From: Acidobacteriaceae bacterium
GTDB lineage: Bacteria > Acidobacteriota > Terriglobia > Terriglobales > Acidobacteriaceae
Assembly: GCA_025355505.1 (NCBI GenBank)
Contig: JANXZM010000109.1
Coordinates: forward strand, 1 to 64,000
DNA: 64,000 nucleotides
Direction: 5' to 3'
Every line of letters starts with the position of its first letter. The stretch's first letter is position 1. Made by a program: the position numbers and the translations under genes. Positions 8,482 to 15,362 of the stretch are shown here, piece after piece. Under the pieces are notes generated by a model, which was given only the letters and a program-made list of their open reading frames with translations, made no database searches and was not told the origin of the DNA.

Positions 8482-8566
8482 TTTTGTAATCGGGTAATCT
8501 GGCAATCGAAACCGCACCGGCCCCGGGTTTAAAATTACCAAATTACAAATTACACAATTGCCAATT
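8482..8566. repeat. AT-rich intergenic inverted repeat (GTAAT / ATTAC type)
   Basis: TTTTGTAAT and GGGTAATCTGG on the left are mirrored by AAAATTACC, AAATTACAAATTACAC on the right around a G+C-rich centre. It has the same word composition as the element at 63886-63974. Its position between a stop codon and the next gene suggests a dispersed intergenic element, possibly folding as a 3'-end hairpin. Confidence 0.45.
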
Positions 8567-8588
8567 CTCTCTGTTACCCTTCCTCATC

Positions 8589-8888
8589 ATGGCTCACACC
8601 GCGCCCAATCTCGATCGCTTCCTGCACGCCATTGCCGACCCCACGCGCCGCCGCATTCTGCGCGCACTCAAAGAAAAAGGCGGATGCTCCATCGCGAAGG
8701 AAACCGGGCTCTGCGCCGCCGATATCGAGCAGCGCGTAAAGTTGGCGCAGCCCACCGTTTCGCATCACATGCGAATTCTGGAAAAGGCCGATCTGGTGGA
8801 AGCCAACAGAGAGGGCCACTGGCGCTGGTACCAGCGCAACGAAAAACTGATTGCAGAAACGATGCGAGAATTGAAAGGACAACTTTAG
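8589..8888 (+). CDS. ArsR-family winged-helix regulator
   Basis: 99 aa. The order ALADPTRRRILRAL, then a helix-turn-helix with KLAQPTVSHHMRILEKADLV, then the wing EGHWRWYQRNEK is the ArsR/SmtB fold. A cysteine pair occurs (GGCSIAKETGLC, C32 and C39 region), but the classic ELCVCDL metal motif is absent, so a metal ligand is unproven. The segment between helices 2 and 3 (ETGLCAADIEQRV) is slightly longer than usual. It may regulate itself or the wall-associated genes upstream. It converges on the histidine kinase gene 16 nt away. Confidence 0.85.
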   Translation: MAHTAPNLDRFLHAIADPTRRRILRALKEKGGCSIAKETGLCAADIEQRVKLAQPTVSHHMRILEKADLVEANREGHWRWYQRNEKLIAETMRELKGQL

Positions 8889-8904
8889 GCGGATTGGGCG
8901 GCGG

Positions 8905-11900
8905 CTATGATCCCGCACCCGCCATAAACGCTTTTTCCTCGGCGCTTTTGTCTTTGTCTTTCGTCTTTATGGCAGGGTTCCCTTCCCTCTGGCTCAGCTT
9001 ACGCACATGTGAGATCAGGTCCGCCACCTCGAACGGCTTTGCCAGCGATGGCACGCCGTGTTCCTGGAGGAAGCTTCGCGTCTGCGGGTCGGTCACGGTG
9101 GAAAACGTCAGCAGCAGGCCTTTCTCCAGGCCGGGACAGTTTTTCGCGATCCACTCGTACATTTCCCGTGCGCTGCACCCGCCCGGCATACGGCCATTCA
9201 TCACGATCACGTCAAAAGAGCCCTTACGGAGCTGAAGCTGCGTGTCCTCCACGCTCATCGAGGTAGTAACTTCGGCTCCCGCACCGACCAATACGTCCCG
9301 CTCAAATTCCAGTACCGCTTCTTCGTCTTCGACCAACAACACTCGCCCAACCAGCAGCGACTCGCGCCGCGTGGGCATCACCGTCTCCGGCAACGCCGAT
9401 TTCTCGCTCGCCAGCAAGCGAACTTCAATCGTCGCCCCGCCCTCTTCCCGATTACGCGCCACGATTTCCCCGCCATGTTCCTTGACGATCCCATAGCAGA
9501 TGCTCAACCCAAGGCCGGTTCCCTTGCCCACCGACTTGGTGGTATAGAAGGGATCGAAAATCCGGGTCGGGTCCTTGATTCCCGGACCGCTGTCATCGAA
9601 TTCGACACACACGAAAGCGTCTTTCTTGAACACGCGTACTTTCAATACACCGCTGCCCTCACCCTCCACCATGGCATCGAGCGCGTTGTTGATAATGTTC
9701 AGGAAGACCTGCTCCAACTGATGCGGATCGGCTACTACCGAGGGCAGGTCCTCGGGGATTTCGCGTTCCAACGAAACGTTGTTGACCTTCAAATCGTATT
9801 CGCGCAGTGTGAGTGACTCTTCCAGCACCTTGCATAAGTCCACTTCCTGCTTCTGCGGCTTGCTCTGGCGCGCGAAAGAAAGCAGATTCTGCACTACCCG
9901 GTGGGTTCGCTGGGCCTGCTTGAACAATTTGCGGACATAGTCGGCCGAACGGTGATCAAGACCCGCACCTTCCAGCAACTGCGCGTAACCGAGGATCGCG
10001 GTCAGCGGATTATTCAATTCGTGCGCCACACCAGAAATCAATTGGCCAACGGCCGACATTTTTTCGCTTTGCAGCAATTGCTCCTGCGTCCGCCGCAAAT
10101 CTTCGTAGGCCCGGCAAGTCTCCTCGTAGAGCTGCACCTTTTCAATCGTCGTCGCCAGTTGGCGGCTGATGGCGACCAGCAGATTCTCATCGTTACTGGA
10201 ATAGTGCCGGTCTTCCTTGCTGGCAATACCCATGATGCCGATGGGTTTGTCTTTGCTCCAGAGCACAACCCATATCCAGTAAGGCAACCGGTCGGCACAC
10301 ACAAACTCCACCACGGCCGGTGGCAGGTGCGGCATGAAATCCTGGGTCACCACTTCCGCTCGCGAGCGCATCACCAGATCGCCCAGGCCTTCCGGAAAGA
10401 TAACTTCGGCCATGCGCACGCGTGCCTCGCTGCGCGGGCCCCAACCCGCGCGCCGCCGGTAGGTGCCATCCGGTTCCGCAGCCAGATACACCGAACCGGT
10501 CTCCGCGCCAAACAGCGAGATCACCTGGCGCAGCGTCAGGTTCAGAATTTCATCCAGGTCGAACGACTGCGTCGCAATGACTGCCATCGCGTTGAGCGCG
10601 TTCAGTTCGCGATTCCGCCGCCGCATTTCGTCTTCCGAGCGCTTCTTCTCTGTTATGTCGAGAACGAAACCTTGATAGCGTTCAATGTGTCCGCCGGAAT
10701 CGCGCGTTGCAAAGCAGCTCTGCGCCACCACCAGCGGCGTGCCATCCTTGCGCCGCACCGTAATTTCGAAGTTGCGCACGTAGTTGTGCGCCTCGATTTC
10801 CTTGCGAAAAGCCTCTCGCTCCTCGGGAACCGCGTGCAGCACGCTGCCCATGTCGAGCGCCATCAACTCGTCCCGGCTGCCGTAACCAAGCATGGTGACA
10901 AAGGCGTCGTTGCAGTCGAGCAACTCGCCATTTAGCGTGGCTACGAACACGCCTTCCTGCACCTGCTCAAACAGCATGCGGTACTTTTCTTCCGCCACCT
11001 GACGTGCGGTCGTATCGTGCACCACATGGATGGTGCCTTTCTGCTGGCTGCCCTGCTCCGCATACGATGAGGTCGAAACCACCGACTGCCCGCCGAAACA
11101 CGGATCCATGCCCTCCGTCAGCCCCGAGCCGCGCTCGCAATACGGGCATCCGCTCCAGTTGCGTGTTTGCGGCAGAACTTCTTCACACAGATTGCCCAGT
11201 ACATCGGCCGGCGCCTGTCCCAGCCGCTGCAGCAGGGCTTGATTGGTCTTGAGGATGCGGAAGTCCGCGTCGTGCGCCAGAATCAGATCCTGGATGGAAT
11301 CGAAGGTATTCATCCACTGCCGCTGCGAGCGCAGCACCTGCTCCAGCAACCGCAGATTCTCCACCGCAATACCCAGCGTCTGCGCCGCCGTTTCCAGAAA
11401 TTCCAGTTCTTCCCGGGTGTGGCGCCGGCTGCCTGAGCAACCGAGCGACAGCATCCCGATCACCGCCTTCTTGCCCAGAAACGGCAACCGCACCACGTGA
11501 TGAATGCCGTGCTTCTCCAGTTGTTGCCGCTCCGGTTCCGACATCTCCGAGAGTTTCATCACCGCCGCCCGGTTTTCCTGCAGGACGCGGGCCTGTGCTT
11601 CATCGGTTCCGATTTGCCCGATCGCTCGCAGGAATTCCAGTGAGAGGCCTGCATGCTGCGTGGGTACCAGATTGTCACCTTCCATCAACTGGAACCACGC
11701 TGCCCTTGCCCCCACTACGGTCTTCAGTTTCTCCAGCGCAGTCTGCATCATCGGAGCATGATTCTGGCCGCGCGCAATGGTGACCGTCAACTCATTCAGC
11801 ACCGCCAGCCGGCGCAGGCGCAGCCACGAGTCGTCCAACACCACCAGCAGGATGCTCGAACCGAACAACACTTCCGCCAACAGGTAACCTTCAGTGGGGA

Positions 11901-12462
11901 TGCGACTGGTCAATGGAGGCCAGTGCAGATTCAAGGTCAGCAGGCCGGCGCCGAACAGGAGAGGCCCCAGGCCAATCCGTCCGAAGCGATATCGCACCAG
12001 TTCGACGGCTGCCCCGGCCGCAATCAGCCGGCATGCTAGATCCAACCCATGTTCGAGGCTTTTGGAATCGGGAAAATACAGGGGCCGCATGGCGGCGCAG
12101 ACCACCAGCACCCACGCAACCGCCACCAACGCCGTCAGCGCTCGCCGCGCCTGCGCCGACATCAGCGCCGTCGCCGCAAACAACCCCATCGCCAACACAA
12201 AATCCGCCTGCGCGAATGCGGCCATCACCTTCGACGCCGGGTGCAACTCACCCGCGCCCGATACCCACAGAAACGCCCCATAGGCGACCCAGCCCGCTCC
12301 CCACGCCAGCAGAGATCGCTCCCGAAAAACCCGGAAGAAAAGCAGACTGACCGCCACCACGATCAGGGCAGCGGTTTCCCGTGCCGTCAACCAGGGGACG
12401 GTCAACATGCCAACCGAATTCCCAAATAGTCCGGCAGGATCCATAGATAAGCGCACGAACAC
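8905..12462 (-). CDS. Hybrid membrane histidine kinase with degenerate receiver
   Basis: ~1185 aa from a GTG at 12462; ATG codons at residues 7 and 19 are alternative starts. Residues ~28-210 hold about seven hydrophobic helices. Then come GAF (~225-375), PAS (~385-485) containing a cysteine group C439, C442, C455 that could bind metal or a cofactor, PAS (~495-605), GAF (~625-780), HisKA with H814 in GVAHELNNPL, HATPase_c (N926, DSGPG, GTGLGL) and a C-terminal receiver (~1038-1160). The receiver keeps the acidic pair (E1045, D1046) and K1142 but has Asn1089 where the phospho-Asp belongs (VMNGRMPG). It is divergent from an REC-HD-GYP gene 116 bp away, a likely partner. Confidence 0.9.
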   Translation of the reverse strand: MFVRLSMDPAGLFGNSVGMLTVPWLTARETAALIVVAVSLLFFRVFRERSLLAWGAGWVAYGAFLWVSGAGELHPASKVMAAFAQADFVLAMGLFAATALMSAQARRALTALVAVAWVLVVCAAMRPLYFPDSKSLEHGLDLACRLIAAGAAVELVRYRFGRIGLGPLLFGAGLLTLNLHWPPLTSRIPTEGYLLAEVLFGSSILLVVLDDSWLRLRRLAVLNELTVTIARGQNHAPMMQTALEKLKTVVGARAAWFQLMEGDNLVPTQHAGLSLEFLRAIGQIGTDEAQARVLQENRAAVMKLSEMSEPERQQLEKHGIHHVVRLPFLGKKAVIGMLSLGCSGSRRHTREELEFLETAAQTLGIAVENLRLLEQVLRSQRQWMNTFDSIQDLILAHDADFRILKTNQALLQRLGQAPADVLGNLCEEVLPQTRNWSGCPYCERGSGLTEGMDPCFGGQSVVSTSSYAEQGSQQKGTIHVVHDTTARQVAEEKYRMLFEQVQEGVFVATLNGELLDCNDAFVTMLGYGSRDELMALDMGSVLHAVPEEREAFRKEIEAHNYVRNFEITVRRKDGTPLVVAQSCFATRDSGGHIERYQGFVLDITEKKRSEDEMRRRNRELNALNAMAVIATQSFDLDEILNLTLRQVISLFGAETGSVYLAAEPDGTYRRRAGWGPRSEARVRMAEVIFPEGLGDLVMRSRAEVVTQDFMPHLPPAVVEFVCADRLPYWIWVVLWSKDKPIGIMGIASKEDRHYSSNDENLLVAISRQLATTIEKVQLYEETCRAYEDLRRTQEQLLQSEKMSAVGQLISGVAHELNNPLTAILGYAQLLEGAGLDHRSADYVRKLFKQAQRTHRVVQNLLSFARQSKPQKQEVDLCKVLEESLTLREYDLKVNNVSLEREIPEDLPSVVADPHQLEQVFLNIINNALDAMVEGEGSGVLKVRVFKKDAFVCVEFDDSGPGIKDPTRIFDPFYTTKSVGKGTGLGLSICYGIVKEHGGEIVARNREEGGATIEVRLLASEKSALPETVMPTRRESLLVGRVLLVEDEEAVLEFERDVLVGAGAEVTTSMSVEDTQLQLRKGSFDVIVMNGRMPGGCSAREMYEWIAKNCPGLEKGLLLTFSTVTDPQTRSFLQEHGVPSLAKPFEVADLISHVRKLSQREGNPAIKTKDKDKSAEEKAFMAGAGS

Positions 12463-12578
12463 CTAAGCTTTTAAATATCACGCGCACCCCCCATCGTTAC
12501 CGGATTTCCGTGTCCAGTTGGTTACTTTCGGAATGTAAAGGCGTGGCCTAGAATGAGCGATAGAGTCACCCAGCGCCC

Positions 12579-13670
12579 ATGCCTAATGACCGCATCCTCG
12601 TAGTAGACGACGAAGAAACAATCCGCGAGATTGTTTCCGCAATGCTTGGCGGAGCCCATTTTCAGACACGCCAGGCCGCCAGTGGCATTGAAGCCCTCTC
12701 GATTCTGGAATCGGGTGAGGAATTCGATCTCGTCCTCTCCGACCTGATGATGGCCGAAATGGATGGGATCGCCCTTTTGGAACGTGCCAAGGAACGTTAC
12801 CCTGACATGCCCATCGTCATGGTCACTGCGGTCCACGACATACAGGTCGCTCTGCAGGCCCTGCGCAATGGAGCGTACGACTACCTGCTCAAGCCCTTCG
12901 AGAGGGAGCAACTACTCGCCACGGTTCGCCGTGCGCTGGAGAATCGCCGCCTCAAACGCGAAAACGATGCCTATCGCACCAACCTCGAGGCACTCGTTGC
13001 CGCCCGTACCCAGCAATGGAAAACGGCGCTTTCCAACCTGGAGAAGTCCTACGACATCACCCTCGAAGTCTTGGGCGATGCGCTAACCCTCAAGGACGCC
13101 GAGACCCAACACCACTCCCGACGCGTCACCGCATTCACCATCGCCATTGCGCGCAAAATGGGCCTGCCCAAAGAAGAGATCAGCGTCATCGCCCGCGGAG
13201 CCTACCTGCACGACATCGGCAAGATGGCCATTCGCGACGACATCCTGCACAAGCCCGGCAAGCTTACGGACGACGAAATGGCCATCATGAAGGAGCATTC
13301 TTACCGCGGCTACAAGATCATCTCGCGCATCCCCTTTCTGGCGGAGGCTTCCGAAATCATTTATGCCCACCAGGAGCGCTATGACGGACTGGGATATCCG
13401 CGCGGCCTGAAGGGTGAGGAGATCCCGCTAGGGGCGCGAATTTTCGCGATTGCCGACACACTCGATGCCATGAGGTCTGACCGCGATTACCGTAAGGCTC
13501 AGAGCATGCAGGCTGTGCGCGAGGAAATCAAACTCTGGTCGGGTCGCCAGTTCGATCCTGAGATCGTGAAGGTATTTCTCGAAATGCCCGACGATATCTG
13601 GGAAGACCTGCGGAAAGATATCAATGAGCAGAACCCGAATGGGCCGAGCCCGTCTTTCCTGAAAATTTAG
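12579..13670 (+). CDS. Response regulator with HD-GYP c-di-GMP phosphodiesterase domain
   Basis: 363 aa. Receiver residues 5-120: acidic pair D10/D11, phospho-acceptor D55 (LVLSDLMM), T83 and K105 (LLKPF). A helical linker (~120-165) leads into HD-GYP: H178-H179-SRRV, H211-D212 in HDIGK, HKPGKLTDDE, AHQERYDGLGYP (GYP 272-274) and ARIFAIADTLDAM. All metal ligands and the GYP motif look intact, so hydrolysis of cyclic di-GMP is expected. The gene diverges from the large hybrid kinase, the obvious candidate for phosphorylating D55. Possible -10 (TAGAAT, 12549-12554) precedes the ATG at 12579 by 24 nt. Confidence 0.9.
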   Translation: MPNDRILVVDDEETIREIVSAMLGGAHFQTRQAASGIEALSILESGEEFDLVLSDLMMAEMDGIALLERAKERYPDMPIVMVTAVHDIQVALQALRNGAYDYLLKPFEREQLLATVRRALENRRLKRENDAYRTNLEALVAARTQQWKTALSNLEKSYDITLEVLGDALTLKDAETQHHSRRVTAFTIAIARKMGLPKEEISVIARGAYLHDIGKMAIRDDILHKPGKLTDDEMAIMKEHSYRGYKIISRIPFLAEASEIIYAHQERYDGLGYPRGLKGEEIPLGARIFAIADTLDAMRSDRDYRKAQSMQAVREEIKLWSGRQFDPEIVKVFLEMPDDIWEDLRKDINEQNPNGPSPSFLKI

Positions 13671-13708
13671 CTCCAGGCAGCGGTGGCTGAAGCTACAGCG
13701 CCGCCTTT

Positions 13709-13724
13709 CCCGGCAAGCGCCGGG
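13709..13724 (+). terminator. Short G+C hairpin with T run after the HD-GYP gene
   Basis: CCCGGC (13709-13714) pairs with GCCGGG (13719-13724) across loop AAGC, followed by catcgtttta. It lies 39 nt beyond the stop codon of the HD-GYP gene. The T run is short, so efficiency is uncertain. Confidence 0.5.
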
Positions 13725-13780
13725 CATCGTTTTACCCTGATTGCCACATCCAACCGAACAGTGAAGTTAATCCAAACGGT

Positions 13781-13863
13781 CCCCAGCACGGTCGCGTTTC
13801 TCCGTGCTGGGGTGAACGAACCGGTGCCCGCCAGAATGTGCCTGTTTCACGTCTGGCGGGCAC
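13781..13863. other. Two adjacent perfect hairpins in a gene-free stretch
   Basis: The 450 bp between 13671 and 14120 has no convincing gene. It contains CCCCAGCACGG (13781-13791) facing CCGTGCTGGGG (13802-13812), an 11-bp perfect stem with a 10-nt loop, then GTGCCCGCCAGA (13824-13835) facing TCTGGCGGGCAC (13852-13863), a 12-bp perfect stem with a 16-nt loop. Neither is followed by a T run. They could be a structured RNA, a paired REP/MITE-like element or protein-binding palindromes. A 109-codon ORF (13683-14012) spans them but matches nothing known to me. Confidence 0.6.
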
Positions 13864-14063
13864 TTGCCAATGCCAGCGGACGCACACTCGGCGAACTCTC
13901 CTATGCTTCCGTCGATACCTTCGAGAACATCCGCGTGCTCGCGCCCATGCAGCGCCGTGCGATGGCGATGGCAGCGCAAGGCCCCGCCCCGACCGAGGAG
14001 TTCTCGCCCTAGAACGTGACCGTCACCGCGCACGCTATGTTTGCATGGAAGTAGCTCGTGTGG

Positions 14064-14083
14064 CGCGGACACTCTTGTCCGCG
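14064..14083. repeat. REP-like hairpin, CGCGGACA/TGTCCGCG
   Basis: CGCGGACA (14064-14071), loop CTCT, TGTCCGCG (14076-14083): a perfect 8-bp stem in intergenic DNA. The phrase around it (tggcgcggacactcttgtccgcg) is a dispersed intergenic element I associate with Acidobacteriota genomes. It lies 37 bp past the 3' end of the gene on the minus strand. Confidence 0.5.
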
Positions 14084-14120
14084 AACGATGGAAGAGAAAC
14101 GATCGCGGCAAGCAAGCTAT

Positions 14121-14861
14121 TCAGCCGCGAACCGGCGAGTCGCTATTGCGAACAATAACCTCACGTCGTGAGGAAATCCGTGTCGCATCCACCGTCACTT
14201 CCCGCTGGATCTCCATTTCGATTGACGTCCCCGGCCCCAGCCTGACGTCGGCACCCCGCGAGAGCATTCCGATCGCCAGCCCAGCCACTCCGCCAATTCC
14301 CGCTCCGATGCCGGCTCCCTTACCCCCGTTAGTCACCGCACCGATCACCGCCCCGGTGCCTGCCCCTTTGGCAACGGTCCCGACCTTTTTACCCACGTCG
14401 CTGTCCTGGCGAATCGTTCCTTCCGAATCTTTCATCGTCGTCTTCTCCGCCCCGGGCGTGTTCTCCACCGAGCCGCCGAGCATCACCGTATAGCCGCTGG
14501 GATAAATCATGGAGGTGAAGTGGATCAGCAGTTCGGCGCGCCCCTTTACGTGCCCACCGCGCTTCACGCGCTCGATCTTCCCCTGGATGTAAGTCCCCGC
14601 CGGAATCACGACCCGATCGTTGACCACAAACGGAAAGGCAGTTTCGGCGTATACGGGGTCGCCGTCCTTAGCTGTCTTTGTCGAAATCGCCTGCTTCAGC
14701 GACAGTGGAACCCTCGTTCCCGCTGGAATGGTCAGCATAGCTTTCCCAGACTCCACCGAAGGCGCAGCCGGAGCCACCGACGTCTGTGCCGCCGCGACCC
14801 CCGCCAATAGCACAACCGACACACAAGCAGCACGCATCTTCATCAAAGCCTGCCTCTTCAA
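14121..14861 (-). CDS. Exported glycine-zipper protein, function unknown
   Basis: 246 aa with M1 or M7 (MKMRAACVS) as start; the latter gives a clean signal peptide ending AAAQ. The middle (~40-130) is a beta-rich domain (MLTIPAGTRVPLSL, FVVNDRVVIPAGTYIQGKI) that recalls TrbI/VirB10-like or SH3-like export proteins. Residues ~165-215 are a glycine-zipper (GAGTGAVIGAVTNGGKGAGI, GIGGVAGLAIGM) able to enter or line a membrane. The C-terminus is charged. Likely a periplasmic or outer-membrane protein of unknown role; its neighbours give no clear hint. Confidence 0.7.
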   Translation of the reverse strand: MKRQALMKMRAACVSVVLLAGVAAAQTSVAPAAPSVESGKAMLTIPAGTRVPLSLKQAISTKTAKDGDPVYAETAFPFVVNDRVVIPAGTYIQGKIERVKRGGHVKGRAELLIHFTSMIYPSGYTVMLGGSVENTPGAEKTTMKDSEGTIRQDSDVGKKVGTVAKGAGTGAVIGAVTNGGKGAGIGAGIGGVAGLAIGMLSRGADVRLGPGTSIEMEIQREVTVDATRISSRREVIVRNSDSPVRG

Positions 14862-14975
14862 GATAATTTAGCAACACGCTTGCAATCTCAGATGCACCCA
14901 AGGGACTGCTGAGTTAGCTCAGAAACGTTAGAGCTGAGAACCAGCGATAGGGCTTGCGTAGGGACAGCTGTCCGC

Positions 14976-15249
14976 CTACCCGCTACTTCTCCGAATCCGG
15001 TTCTCGATCACATTGCCCATGAACTGCGACTGCAGTTTTTGCGCACATCCATCGCCGCAAGCATGCACCGCGCCTTCCTGCACTACCAGTTTTTCGTTCC
15101 ACGGCGCCAGATGCATCACCGGCACCTCGTAATCGCCAAACGAGCTCCACCATCACCCACCAGCGGTCACTCGCCCCTTTTAGCACCCCGCAATTGGGGC
15201 CGGCGCAACGGTAAAACGAACTCGGAAAGAGCAGTAGATTATCGGTCAT
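14976..15249 (-). pseudogene. Small Cys-rich (zinc-ribbon-like) protein with a frameshift
   Basis: The ATG at 15249 begins MTDNLLLFPSSFYRCAGPNC, then GASDRWWVMVEL in one frame. Past about 15140 the protein-like sequence moves to another frame: FGDYEVPVMHLAPWNEKLVV, QEGAVHACGDGCAQKLQSQF, ending at TAG 14976-14978. Joined, the two halves form a ~85-residue protein with paired cysteines (CAGPNC ... CGDGC), a layout I have seen in small acidobacterial proteins (CxxxxC ... HACGxxC). A single indel separates the halves, so the gene is a recent pseudogene or contains a sequencing error. Confidence 0.55.
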
Positions 15250-15362
15250 GGCCTGCCTGCATACACCGGGTCATTGTAGCTGATAGTTTTCGCGGGACCA
15301 TCGGTTGCGGACCATGGGGTATCGACCATGTCCTGGTGCGTGGGTTGAAGGTTATGCGTCCG

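Noticed and set aside
9901-10935. 344-codon forward ORF antisense to the hybrid kinase
   Set aside because: No SD, no motif, and the kinase domains on the other strand are unambiguous.
13683-14012. 109-codon ORF across the double hairpins
   Set aside because: Spans two perfect palindromes, has no SD or family; kept only as possible short C-terminal frame.
14017-14027. GTGA-ccg-TCAC near 14020 as a CRP site
   Set aside because: Spacer is 3 bp, not 6, so it cannot fit a CRP dimer.
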